Assembly: GCA_027619225.1 (NCBI GenBank)
Contig: JAQCFW010000016.1
Location: 1 to 44,725 of the forward strand
From: Bacteroidota bacterium
GTDB lineage: Bacteria > Bacteroidota > Bacteroidia > Flavobacteriales_D > Sanyastnellaceae
DNA: 44,725 bases
Direction: 5' to 3'
The notes beneath the pieces are model-generated. The model had not been told where the DNA came from and did no database searches. It saw nothing but the letters and a program-made list of their open reading frames with translations. This document shows, piece by piece, positions 34,817-42,632 of this stretch (the stretch's first letter is position 1; each line of letters opens with the position of its first letter). The position numbers and the translations under genes were made by a program.

Positions 34817-34970
34817 TCGTGGAGCCGAGAGGCGGGAAGTCGAAACACTTTGAAGTGGATTTGAAGTCTATCAAATATGTAGATTTCATTGCTAGCATAG
34901 TTTAACCAAATTTCATAAATTGGTTTAGTGCAACGCTTTGAAATAAGCGTAATTCAGCATGATAAGCAAG

Positions 34971-34990
34971 AAACAAACTTATCTTTGTTT
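34971..34990 (+). promoter_or_regulatory. Inverted repeat overlapping the -7 box of the merR-like gene
   Basis: AAACAAA (34971-34977) and TTTGTTT (34984-34990) are an exact inverted repeat with a 6-base spacer. The right arm overlaps TATCTTTG at 34980-34987, a full match to the Bacteroidota -7 box TAnnTTTG. The decamer TTTGTTTACT (34984-34993) is repeated before crtI at 35922-35931. It is a good candidate for the operator of the regulator itself. ACATT is also repeated three times at 35006-35027. Confidence 0.4.
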
Positions 34991-35047
34991 ACTTAATATA
35001 ACAAGACATTAAACATTTTAGTACATTTACACTTGAATTCATAATGC

Positions 35048-35920
35048 ATGTACTCAATTCAAGACCTAGAAAGACTAAGTGGTATTAAGGCTCATACTAT
35101 TAGAATTTGGGAAAAACGATACAGCCTACTTACCCCTGGTAGAACCGATACCAACATACGGTATTACAACGACGACCAATTAAGAAAACTCTTAAACACA
35201 TGCACATTAATTTCGAATGGAGGAAAGATTTCGAAAGTTAGCAAATTATCAGAATCTGAAATCTCCGAAGAAGTTGAAGCGCTCATGATGCCCAAGTCTA
35301 AAGACGAACAGCTAGATGTATTCATTAATAAAATTATAGAATCTGGACTAACCTACAACAATCAGCTTTTCGAAAATTCATTCGCATCTGCCACACTAAG
35401 ATTAGGGTTATATAAGTGCTATCGACATGTAATACTACCCGCCTTAATCAAGCTAGGCTTGATGTGGGGTAAAAAGGATCTTATGCCCACACAGGAACAT
35501 TTCATCACTAATCTGATTAAACAAAAATTATTCTCTGCGATAGATGGACTAGATGCACCGGAGACAAACTCTAAAAGATACTTGCTATTTCTTCCAGAAC
35601 ATGAAGATCATGAAATCGGACTTTTATTTGCCCATTACATTATCAGAAAATCTGGGAAAACTGTTATTTATTTAGGCCAAAATGTTCCAACCAAAGACCT
35701 TGAAACTACCATTAAACAAACAAATCCTGACGTTTTGATATTATTCGTGGTGAGGACGTGGCACAAAGATGAGTTAATCCCCATGATGGATAATATCACC
35801 AAAAATTTTAAGAAAGGAAAAACCATTTTATGTGGAAATAGCGCTTTAACCGATGTAGTTAAACAAAATAGATCACTTCTAAAAGCCAATTCTATAGAGG
35901 ATCTTGAGAATATAATGTAA
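35048..35920 (+). CDS. MerR-family regulator with cobalamin-binding domain (CarH/LitR-like)
   Basis: A 290-residue regulator. Residues 1-70 are a MerR winged helix (LSGIKAHTIRIWEKRY, NIRYYNDDQL). Residues 90-165 form a helical bundle with W140 and E150-H151, exactly the W-x9-EH motif that contacts adenosylcobalamin in CarH. Residues 175-290 are a B12-binding Rossmann-like domain with E186-D-H188-E-I-G191, the E-x-H-x2-G signature whose His binds cobalt. The residue after W140 is Gly, while Thermus CarH has a His there that becomes the light-state ligand, so the photochemistry may differ. It sits directly upstream of the carotenoid operon, so it likely represses or activates crt genes in response to light or B12. 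Confidence 0.88.
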   Translation: MYSIQDLERLSGIKAHTIRIWEKRYSLLTPGRTDTNIRYYNDDQLRKLLNTCTLISNGGKISKVSKLSESEISEEVEALMMPKSKDEQLDVFINKIIESGLTYNNQLFENSFASATLRLGLYKCYRHVILPALIKLGLMWGKKDLMPTQEHFITNLIKQKLFSAIDGLDAPETNSKRYLLFLPEHEDHEIGLLFAHYIIRKSGKTVIYLGQNVPTKDLETTIKQTNPDVLILFVVRTWHKDELIPMMDNITKNFKKGKTILCGNSALTDVVKQNRSLLKANSIEDLENIM

Positions 35921-35921
35921 T

Positions 35922-35968
35922 TTTGTTTACTCTTTTCGCACATTTGCTAAACAATTGTGTTACTTTTG
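35922..35968 (+). promoter_or_regulatory. Promoter and candidate operator of the carotenoid operon
   Basis: TACTTTTG at 35961-35968 fits the -7 consensus TAnnTTTG and lies 16 bases before the crtI ATG. No good -33 TTG occurs at the usual distance, so an activator or a relaxed promoter is possible. The palindrome ACAATTGT (35951-35958) sits just upstream of the box, where MerR-type proteins bind, and the decamer TTTGTTTACT (35922-35931) is shared with the promoter of the regulator gene. Confidence 0.45.
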
Positions 35969-35984
35969 ATGGAAAAAGTTATAC

Positions 35985-37457
35985 ATGCCAAAAGTTGCTA
36001 TTATTGGATCAGGGTTTTCAAGCTTTAGTGCTGCAAGTACACTTGCCGCAAAAGGCATTGATGTTCACATCTTCGAAAAAAACGAAACGGTAGGCGGCAG
36101 ATCTCGCCAATTTTCCGAAAGTGGGTTTAAGTTCGATATGGGACCAAGCTGGTATTGGATGCCCGAAATCTTCGAGAGGTTTTTTAATAATTTTGGTCAT
36201 TCAGCATCCGACTTCTACGAATTAAAGAAGCTCGACCCTTCATTTAAAATATTCTTTGGCAAAAAGGATGCGCTAGACATCCCCGCAGAATTTGATGATC
36301 TCGTAGAGCTATTTGAACAAACAGAAAGAGGCGCTGGTGATTCGCTTAGACGGTTCATGAGAGAAGCCGAGTTCAAATACAACATCAGCATGCAAGACCT
36401 CATCTTCAAACCAGGTCTCTCAATCTTCGAGCTTATGGACCCGAAAATTTTCAAAGGTGCTTTCAAACTGCAACTCCTACAATCTTTTCACAAACACGTT
36501 CGGAAATACTTTACACATCCTAAGCTAATAGCAATTATGGAGTTTCCAGTGTTGTTCTTGGGTTCTATTCCAAAAAAAACGCCGGCCTTATACAGCTTAA
36601 TGAACTATGCAGGTCTGAACCTTGGCACATGGTATCCAATGGGTGGTTTTGTAAAAGTAATTGATGGGATGCGTCAAGTTGCAGAAGGCTTAGGAGTAAA
36701 AGTTCATACATCAGAACCCGTTACAAAACTCATTACAAAAAACCACAATATTTCACGTGTTTTGGCCAATGGAAATAGCATGGATGTGGATGCCGTTATC
36801 GGATCAGCCGATTACCACCATATAGAAAATAGTTTACTTGACAACGGTCTTCAAAGTTATTCTAAAGATTATTGGGACAGCAGAAGCATGTCTCCCTCCT
36901 GCCTAATCTTTTACATAGGCGTAAACAAAAAACTCAAGAACATTACACATCACAATTTGTTCTTCCATACCGACATCGAAAAACATTCTTCTCAAATTCA
37001 CACTAAACCAGAATGGCCAACCGACCCACTGTTCTATGTATGCTGCCCTTCTAAAGCAGACGAAACAGTTGCACCAGTAGGTTCAGAAAATCTATTCTTT
37101 CTCATGCCAATAGCTGCAGGATTAGAAGATTCCGAAGCTACCCGAGCGCATTACTTTGATATGATCATAGAGAAGTTTGAGGACATAACCGAGCAATCTA
37201 TTAAAGACAATATTATTTACAGCAAAAGTTATTGCATTAACGATTTTAAAAACGATTACAATGCATATAAAGGAAACGCATATGGTCTTGCCAACACTAT
37301 AAATCAAACAGCCAATTTGAAGCCCAAGATAAAAAGCAAGAAAGTTGATAATCTGTTTTTTTCTGGTCAGCTAACCGTGCCAGGACCAGGCGTCCCTCCA
37401 AGTATCATATCGGGTGAAATATCTGCCAATGAACTTTTAAAACAATTTAAATTATGA
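35985..37457 (+). CDS. crtI: Phytoene desaturase
   Basis: A 490-residue FAD-dependent enzyme that converts phytoene to lycopene. The N-terminal dinucleotide motif is IGSGFSSFSAAS, with Ser in place of the third Gly, followed by EKNETVGGRSR. The C-terminal bacterial phytoene dehydrogenase signature is FFSGQLTVPGPGVPPSIISGE. It is the first structural gene of the operon, 64 bases after the regulator, and its stop overlaps crtB by four bases. Confidence 0.95.
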   Translation: MPKVAIIGSGFSSFSAASTLAAKGIDVHIFEKNETVGGRSRQFSESGFKFDMGPSWYWMPEIFERFFNNFGHSASDFYELKKLDPSFKIFFGKKDALDIPAEFDDLVELFEQTERGAGDSLRRFMREAEFKYNISMQDLIFKPGLSIFELMDPKIFKGAFKLQLLQSFHKHVRKYFTHPKLIAIMEFPVLFLGSIPKKTPALYSLMNYAGLNLGTWYPMGGFVKVIDGMRQVAEGLGVKVHTSEPVTKLITKNHNISRVLANGNSMDVDAVIGSADYHHIENSLLDNGLQSYSKDYWDSRSMSPSCLIFYIGVNKKLKNITHHNLFFHTDIEKHSSQIHTKPEWPTDPLFYVCCPSKADETVAPVGSENLFFLMPIAAGLEDSEATRAHYFDMIIEKFEDITEQSIKDNIIYSKSYCINDFKNDYNAYKGNAYGLANTINQTANLKPKIKSKKVDNLFFSGQLTVPGPGVPPSIISGEISANELLKQFKL

Positions 37458-38290
37458 AGACTTTATTCGACCAAGTCTCATATCAATGTAGCAAGCTTAT
37501 AACACGTAAGTACAGTACAAGCTTTTCTTTGGGAATATACTTTTTGAGCCCCAGATTACACAAATCTATTTATAACATCTATGGCTTTGTTCGCTTAGCA
37601 GATGAGATTGTAGACAGTTTTGAAGGATACAATAAAAAGTACTTGCTGGATAAATTCCGAAAAGACACCCTTGATGCTATTGAACAAAAAATTAGTATTA
37701 ATCCAATCCTAAACAGTTTCCAAGAAGTATATCATCAAAACAACATAGAATGGGAAATGGTAGATGTATTTCTGACAAGCATGGAAATGGATTTGTCTTT
37801 TACAGAATATGACAAATCCAATTACGACGATTACATATTGGGTTCTGCAGAAGTTGTTGGCTTAATGTGTCTTAAGGTATTTACTGAAAGCGATTCGGAA
37901 ATGTATGACCGTCTTAAGCCCTCGGCAATGAAATTAGGTTCGGCATTTCAAAAAGTAAACTTTTTAAGAGATGCCCAAGCAGATTATGAAGGATTGGGAA
38001 GAACCTATTTCCCTGAGGTAAGCATGGAGGTGTTTACACAGCAAGACAAACAAAAAATAGAATCAGAAATAAGCCAGGATTTTAGCGATGCGCTAGTTGG
38101 TATAAAGCTACTTCCATTGGAATCCCGCAAAGGAGTTTACCTTGCATATTTCTATTACATGAAATTATTTAAGAAAATTAGAAGACTTCCAGCCAACCGT
38201 GTTTTAGAAGCTAGAATTAGAATTCCAAACACGCAGAAAATTGGCTTAATGGTTCAATCACTAATTAGACATCAGCTCAACTTGTTATGA
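37454..38290 (+). CDS. crtB: Phytoene synthase
   Basis: A 278-residue enzyme that joins two GGPP molecules to phytoene. The two Asp-rich Mg-binding motifs are present: DEIVD (RLADEIVDSF, about residue 45) and DAQAD (FLRDAQADYEGLGRTYFP). Length is normal. It overlaps crtI and the next gene by four bases each, so translation is coupled. No GGPP synthase gene lies in the operon; GGPP must come from elsewhere in the genome. Confidence 0.95.
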   Translation: MKTLFDQVSYQCSKLITRKYSTSFSLGIYFLSPRLHKSIYNIYGFVRLADEIVDSFEGYNKKYLLDKFRKDTLDAIEQKISINPILNSFQEVYHQNNIEWEMVDVFLTSMEMDLSFTEYDKSNYDDYILGSAEVVGLMCLKVFTESDSEMYDRLKPSAMKLGSAFQKVNFLRDAQADYEGLGRTYFPEVSMEVFTQQDKQKIESEISQDFSDALVGIKLLPLESRKGVYLAYFYYMKLFKKIRRLPANRVLEARIRIPNTQKIGLMVQSLIRHQLNLL

Positions 38291-38778
38291 AAGCAACACT
38301 AATTGTACTCGCAGTAATATTTACCCCTTTGCTTGAGCAATCAGAAGAAACACGCTTGTTAAAAATTAGAAAGCTTTTCTATCAAGCTACAGAAGAATCA
38401 GAGTCGGCAGACCTATTAAACGCAATGCTGATCGAGCCGTTTACGTCAATCGACTTAACATTACAAGGATACAAGGGGATGTCTTTCATGCTATTGTCCA
38501 AGTATTCTTTCAATCCTTATGACAAAATATATTATTTCAAAAAAGGAAGTTCAATACTAGACAAAGCAATTGAAGAAGATAAAGGAAATATCGAACTGAG
38601 GTTTTTAAGGTATACAGTGCAAAGCGAAGCTCCAAAGTTTTTAAACTACAGATCTGCATTGTCTTCCGATTTAACTTTCATTCAGACTCATGTAAACAAC
38701 ATCAAGGATTTTGACTTAAAAAACAGAATTAATAATTTTCTAGATTATCAAACACTTGTAGCTCCCGAAACAAATTAG
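38287..38778 (+). CDS. Unknown helical protein inside the carotenoid operon
   Basis: A 163-residue protein. The N-terminus (MKATLIVLAVIFTPLL) is hydrophobic and could be a signal or anchor. The rest appears alpha-helical, with a weak repeat-like spacing (TDLLNAMLIEPF-type helices, GYKGMSFMLLSKYSFNPYDKI, GSSILDKAIEEDKGNIELRFLRY) that recalls TPR-like solenoids. I do not recognise a named family. The ATGA overlap with crtB shows strong coupling, which suggests a role in pigment synthesis, for example membrane assembly of the enzymes. Confidence 0.8.
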   Translation: MKATLIVLAVIFTPLLEQSEETRLLKIRKLFYQATEESESADLLNAMLIEPFTSIDLTLQGYKGMSFMLLSKYSFNPYDKIYYFKKGSSILDKAIEEDKGNIELRFLRYTVQSEAPKFLNYRSALSSDLTFIQTHVNNIKDFDLKNRINNFLDYQTLVAPETN

Positions 38779-38796
38779 TTACAAAAATGTACAATT

Positions 38797-39321
38797 ATGG
38801 ATGAAAGAGTAATACTTGTAGATCAATCCGATCGTGAAATAGGAACTATGGAAAAAATTAGGGCACACGAACTAGGCCTACTACATAGAGCTATATCAGT
38901 ATTTTTGTTCAACGATAAAGGAGAGTTATTACTACAAAAAAGAGCTTCATCAAAATACCATTCTGGAGGATTGTGGACGAACACCTGCTGCTCACATCCA
39001 AGGGTAGGAGAAGCAAATATTGACGCGGCTATCAGAAGACTCTATGAAGAAATGGGTGTTTCATCTGACCTCTATCATGCATTCTCCTTTACCTACAAAT
39101 CACCATTTAAAAATGGATTAACCGAACACGAATTCGACCATGTATTCATAGGGTCAAGCGAACAAATCCCAAATTTAAACCCTAAAGAAGCCGAAGGTTA
39201 CAGTTATTTGCACATTCATGACGCTATCAACGACATAGAAAAAAATCCTGAACAATATACAGAGTGGTTTAAAATAGCCATATATGAGGTGGATGAGCAT
39301 CTAAAAAAAACTAAACTCTGA
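38797..39321 (+). CDS. idi: Isopentenyl-diphosphate delta-isomerase, type 1
   Basis: A 174-residue Nudix-fold enzyme that interconverts IPP and DMAPP and so feeds the pathway. It contains the conserved active-site Cys motif TNTCCSHPR, the HRAISVFLF beginning and the metal/catalytic Glu region EHEFDHVF. It lies 18 bases after the unknown gene and 17 before crtZ. Confidence 0.95.
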   Translation: MDERVILVDQSDREIGTMEKIRAHELGLLHRAISVFLFNDKGELLLQKRASSKYHSGGLWTNTCCSHPRVGEANIDAAIRRLYEEMGVSSDLYHAFSFTYKSPFKNGLTEHEFDHVFIGSSEQIPNLNPKEAEGYSYLHIHDAINDIEKNPEQYTEWFKIAIYEVDEHLKKTKL

Positions 39322-39338
39322 GTAAACTATTTTTAATT

Positions 39339-39800
39339 ATGGAAGGAATCCTATTTACATTAATCGCATTTTTTAGTATGGAAGGGGTAGCTTGGTTTAC
39401 CCACAAATATGTCATGCATAAGCTTTTGTGGTCGCTGCATAAAGATCATCATGTAAAAGACCACAGCTCTTTTTGGGAACGAAACGATTTCTTTTTTATC
39501 ATCTTTGCACTACCAGGAATCGTCCTGATTTGGAAAGGTCTTTTACAAGAAGAGTCCATCCTAGCTTACCTCGGACTCGGCATTACGCTTTATGGATTCA
39601 CCTACTTTTTTATCCACGACATATTTATACACCGACGATTTAATATTTTAAAGAAAAGCAAAAATCCATATCTACTTGCGTTAAGAAAAGCTCACAAAGT
39701 TCATCATAAGCACTTATCGCCAGAAGATGGAGAATGTTTTGGAATGCTCTTGTTTCCAATTAAGTACTATCAAGAAGCTAAAAAACAAAACAAAAAATGA
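39339..39800 (+). CDS. crtZ: Beta-carotene hydroxylase
   Basis: A 153-residue membrane di-iron hydroxylase that adds the 3 and 3' hydroxyls to beta-carotene, giving zeaxanthin. The His clusters are HKYVMH (22-27), HKDHH (near 34-38), HDIFIHRR and HKVHHKH. Four hydrophobic segments are visible. Its stop overlaps the lycopene cyclase start by four bases. Confidence 0.93.
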   Translation: MEGILFTLIAFFSMEGVAWFTHKYVMHKLLWSLHKDHHVKDHSSFWERNDFFFIIFALPGIVLIWKGLLQEESILAYLGLGITLYGFTYFFIHDIFIHRRFNILKKSKNPYLLALRKAHKVHHKHLSPEDGECFGMLLFPIKYYQEAKKQNKK

Positions 39801-40501
39801 CCTACTTACTAATCAATTTGTTTACGATTCTCGTTCCACTATTGTTTAGTGCTAATACCAGGTTGAATTTTATGAGCAAATGGAAGCCACTTTGGTCTGC
39901 TTTGTTCATTGTGATGATTCCTTTTATAGCTTGGGATGTTTACTTTACAAACATCGGAGTTTGGCGCTTTAATACCGATCACTTAATTGGAGTCAACATC
40001 CTAAACCTACCTATAGAAGAATGGCTGTTCTTCTTATGCGTACCCTATGCATCCATCTTCACCTATCACTGTTTTGGCGTGCTCATCAAAAAAGATATTT
40101 TAGCCAAATACACCAACGTTATTTCATTAATCTTAGTAGCCTTAATGGTCGTTGCAAGCATAGTTCACTTTGACAAACTATACACAACAAGTACATTTAT
40201 AGCTCTTGCATTGGTAATAATAATATTTCAATGGGGCTTAAAAGTTAAGTGGCTCTCACGATTCTATTTTTCTTACTTGGTGATACTCCTACCCTTTTAT
40301 ATTGTAAATGGAATGCTCACGGGCATGTGGTTAAACGAACCTGTTGTGATCTACAACGATTTAGAAAATTTAAACATAAGATGGAATACAATCCCCATTG
40401 AGGATGTGTTTTACGGTATGCTTCTACTATTAATTAACATTGGACTTTACGAATACCTTCAATCTAAACAACAGGAAACATCTACTCATATTTCCGTTTA
40501 A
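39797..40501 (+). CDS. Lycopene beta-cyclase, fused heterodimeric type (CrtYcd)
   Basis: A 234-residue membrane protein with about six or seven hydrophobic segments. Two copies of the lycopene cyclase domain carry the motifs PIEEWLFFLCVPYA and PIEDVFYGMLLLL, each with the Pro-x-Glu-(Glu/Asp) signature. It is the fused form of the crtYc plus crtYd subunits found in Bacteroidota, and cyclises lycopene to beta-carotene. It ends the operon. A perfect small hairpin (AGTTTG-CAT-CAAACT, 40521-40535) follows without a T run. Confidence 0.93.
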   Translation: MTYLLINLFTILVPLLFSANTRLNFMSKWKPLWSALFIVMIPFIAWDVYFTNIGVWRFNTDHLIGVNILNLPIEEWLFFLCVPYASIFTYHCFGVLIKKDILAKYTNVISLILVALMVVASIVHFDKLYTTSTFIALALVIIIFQWGLKVKWLSRFYFSYLVILLPFYIVNGMLTGMWLNEPVVIYNDLENLNIRWNTIPIEDVFYGMLLLLINIGLYEYLQSKQQETSTHISV

Positions 40502-40640
40502 TCTTATTGCACATTATGACAGTTTGCATCAAACTTGTTGAACGCTATAGTGAAGCTAGATATTAACTGAAGCTGATTACGATACTATTGAATATTCATA
40601 ATTCAAAACAGATGAAGAAATGGATAAATAAAGAAAGCGC

Positions 40641-40835
40641 ATGTATCCTTACCACAACAGAATCAGACAAAGAATCAAAAACAATGAACTTATTCGATAT
40701 GAATATGTTGACCGATACAAAACGATAACCCCTTGTCTCTTGCTCCACTTTTCAACCGAACCAAAAACAAGACCTATAAGGGAACACCGTTACGAAGAGT
40801 ATGAAGCTCTTATTAAGAAGTTTTTTTCAACTTAA
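40641..40835 (+). CDS. Small conserved hypothetical protein
   Basis: A 64-residue protein, ATG at 40641. The pattern RIKNNELIRYEYVDRY, TPCLLLHFST and RPIREHRYEEYEALI recalls a small conserved family seen in several phyla that I know only as hypothetical. It stands downstream of the carotenoid operon on the same strand, about 140 bases after its stop. The short length keeps some doubt. Confidence 0.6.
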   Translation: MYPYHNRIRQRIKNNELIRYEYVDRYKTITPCLLLHFSTEPKTRPIREHRYEEYEALIKKFFST

Positions 40836-40885
40836 TTTCTTAAAATAGAATATCGCTGCGCTTTAGCACATCTGTTCACGATCAC

Positions 40886-41302
40886 TCAACTAGTAAAAGC
40901 CTCATCCTCATTATTAAAGCACTTGAACTCTATGACATATTCATTTGGGTCTTCCACAAAAAATGAGCGATGTTCTCCTGGCTGCCCTTTTAGGAAAACG
41001 ACTGGCTCTTCATTGTCAAGATCGAGTTCATTGCAATGATTTCTCATTGATTCCCAATTCTCCTTGTTAAGGAGTACGCCGAAATGAAAAGCGGGTAGAA
41101 CAATGTCTTCGAACTGATAGTACTTGTTCGGAAATTTCCAATGAACTGCTTTTATAAAAGTCAACTGACATCCGGCCATATTGATATCGACCCAACCCTC
41201 CTTTGAACGCCCAGAGGTGAAGCCGAGTTTGTCAACATAAAATTCTCTGGTCCGCTTGGTATCATAGCATGGTAACGATAGGTGAAAAGGTGCTTTTTCC
41301 AT
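40886..41302 (-). CDS. VOC-family (glyoxalase/dioxygenase fold) protein
   Basis: A 138-residue protein with the vicinal oxygen chelate fold: HLSLPCYDTKRTREFYVDKLGF at the start, FHFGVLL in the middle and HRSFFVEDPNEYVIEFKCF at the end. Metal ligands could be His8, the His in AFHFG and a Glu near IEF. The product is unknown; glyoxalase, dioxygenase or drug-binding members exist. It is 37 bases downstream of the acidic protein gene and may belong to the end of the polyamine cluster. Confidence 0.87.
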   Translation of the reverse strand: MEKAPFHLSLPCYDTKRTREFYVDKLGFTSGRSKEGWVDINMAGCQLTFIKAVHWKFPNKYYQFEDIVLPAFHFGVLLNKENWESMRNHCNELDLDNEEPVVFLKGQPGEHRSFFVEDPNEYVIEFKCFNNEDEAFTS

Positions 41303-41339
41303 TGTCTTTTAGTTTAAGATTAGTGATGCTGTTACAGGG

Positions 41340-41633
41340 CTATTCATCTTCGTGCTTTTCTTCATACTCTTCTTGAGCTTCTTCGGTGAGATTGCCGTCG
41401 TCATCGTAGTCGTCATCTTCTTCTATGATCTCTTGGGCCTCTGCTACCGTCATTCGAACGAGGTAGTAGTTCTCATTAGTCTCAAATGGTAGAGCACTAA
41501 CTCGATTTCCGTCCGCATTGTTGAACATGACGAGATGGTCTTCGAAACCATTAGGATATTCGAGTTTAATCAACTCTTGGATATTCGTATCCAATTTCTC
41601 GTAGTCTTTTAAAATTCTCGGCTTTGTACTCAT
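41340..41633 (-). CDS. Acidic hypothetical protein next to the polyamine genes
   Basis: A 97-residue cytoplasmic protein. The first 60 residues are globular (DYEKLDTNIQELIKLEYPNG, YYLVRMTVAEAQEIIEE); the last 25 are almost entirely Asp and Glu with a few Lys and Asn (DDDYDDDGNLTEE). I know no named family. It follows the deoxyhypusine synthase-like gene by 27 bases on the same strand. The acidic tail could bind polyamines or basic partners; this is only a suggestion. Confidence 0.82.
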   Translation of the reverse strand: MSTKPRILKDYEKLDTNIQELIKLEYPNGFEDHLVMFNNADGNRVSALPFETNENYYLVRMTVAEAQEIIEEDDDYDDDGNLTEEAQEEYEEKHEDE

Positions 41634-41660
41634 GGTGTTTGTTTTAAGTAATTGATTTAA

Positions 41661-42632
41661 CTACCAGCCTAAGAGGTAGGCGAAAATGAGTGGTGCTACA
41701 ATGGTGGCATCGGACTCGATAACAAATTTTGGGGTATCTATTTCTAGCTTTCCCCAAGTGATCTTCTCGTTAGGTACGGCTCCTGAATAACTACCATAGC
41801 TGGTCTTACTATCGCTGATCTGACAGAAGTATGACCAGACGGGTATCTTATCCTTTCCTAGATCCTGATGAAGCATAGGGACAACACATATGGGGAAGTC
41901 ACCTGCGATGCCACCACCTATCTGAAAGAATCCTACCCCTCTTTCTGTGGCATTCTGCTCATACCAATTCGCCAAATAGATCATGTACTCGATACCTGAT
42001 TTCATGGCATTCGGTATAACGTCTCCATCTATGCAATGACCTGCAAAGAAGTTTCCACATGTACTGTCCTCCCAACCCGGTACGATGACTGGAATGCCTT
42101 TTTCGGCTGCCGCCAAGAGCCAGCTGTCATTAGGGTCGATTTGGTATTTTTCTTCCAGCTCACCGCTGAGTAGCAGGTCGAAAAAATACTCGTGAGGGAA
42201 ATAGCGTTCACCTTTCTTGCTCGCATCTTCCCATCGCTCGACCAAATGTGTCTCGATTCTGCGCATGGCTTCTTCTTCAGGTATGCATGTATCTGTGACA
42301 CGATTGTAATGATTGTCAAGCAATTCTTTCTCGTCCTCAGGACTCAAATCGCGATAATGGGGAACGCGTTTATAGTGGGCATGAGCAACTAAATTGAATA
42401 CATCCTCTTCGAGATTGGCTCCTGTGCAGCAAATGATACTCACTTTGTCTTGACGGATCATCTCCGCTAGTGACTTGCCGAGTTCGGCCGTACTCATCGC
42501 ACCAGCCAAGGTGATCATCATCTTATGACCATCGTTCAATTGCTTTTCATACGCCATGGCGGCATCGACAAGAGAAGCTGCGTTGAAGTGCTTGTAGTGC
42601 TTAGTAATGAATTGCGAGACGGGGCCTTTCAT
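41661..42632 (-). CDS. Deoxyhypusine synthase-like protein
   Basis: A 323-residue NAD-dependent enzyme of the DHS family. Key places are LAGAMSTAELG, the NAD-binding GANLEEDVFN, HEYFFDLL, GWEDSTCGN, and the catalytic Lys295 in EKITWGKLE, corresponding to WGK in eukaryotic DHS (human Lys329). Bacteria have no eIF5A, so modification of that factor is not its job; homospermidine or another aminobutyl transfer reaction from spermidine or putrescine is the usual proposal. The start overlaps the agmatinase stop by four bases, placing it in the polyamine operon. Confidence 0.9.
   Translation of the reverse strand: MKGPVSQFITKHYKHFNAASLVDAAMAYEKQLNDGHKMMITLAGAMSTAELGKSLAEMIRQDKVSIICCTGANLEEDVFNLVAHAHYKRVPHYRDLSPEDEKELLDNHYNRVTDTCIPEEEAMRRIETHLVERWEDASKKGERYFPHEYFFDLLLSGELEEKYQIDPNDSWLLAAAEKGIPVIVPGWEDSTCGNFFAGHCIDGDVIPNAMKSGIEYMIYLANWYEQNATERGVGFFQIGGGIAGDFPICVVPMLHQDLGKDKIPVWSYFCQISDSKTSYGSYSGAVPNEKITWGKLEIDTPKFVIESDATIVAPLIFAYLLGW

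Noticed and set aside
33786-34820. Canonical integron cassette
   Set aside because: The hairpin lacks the GTTRRRY core and no integrase is present, so only attC-like is claimed.
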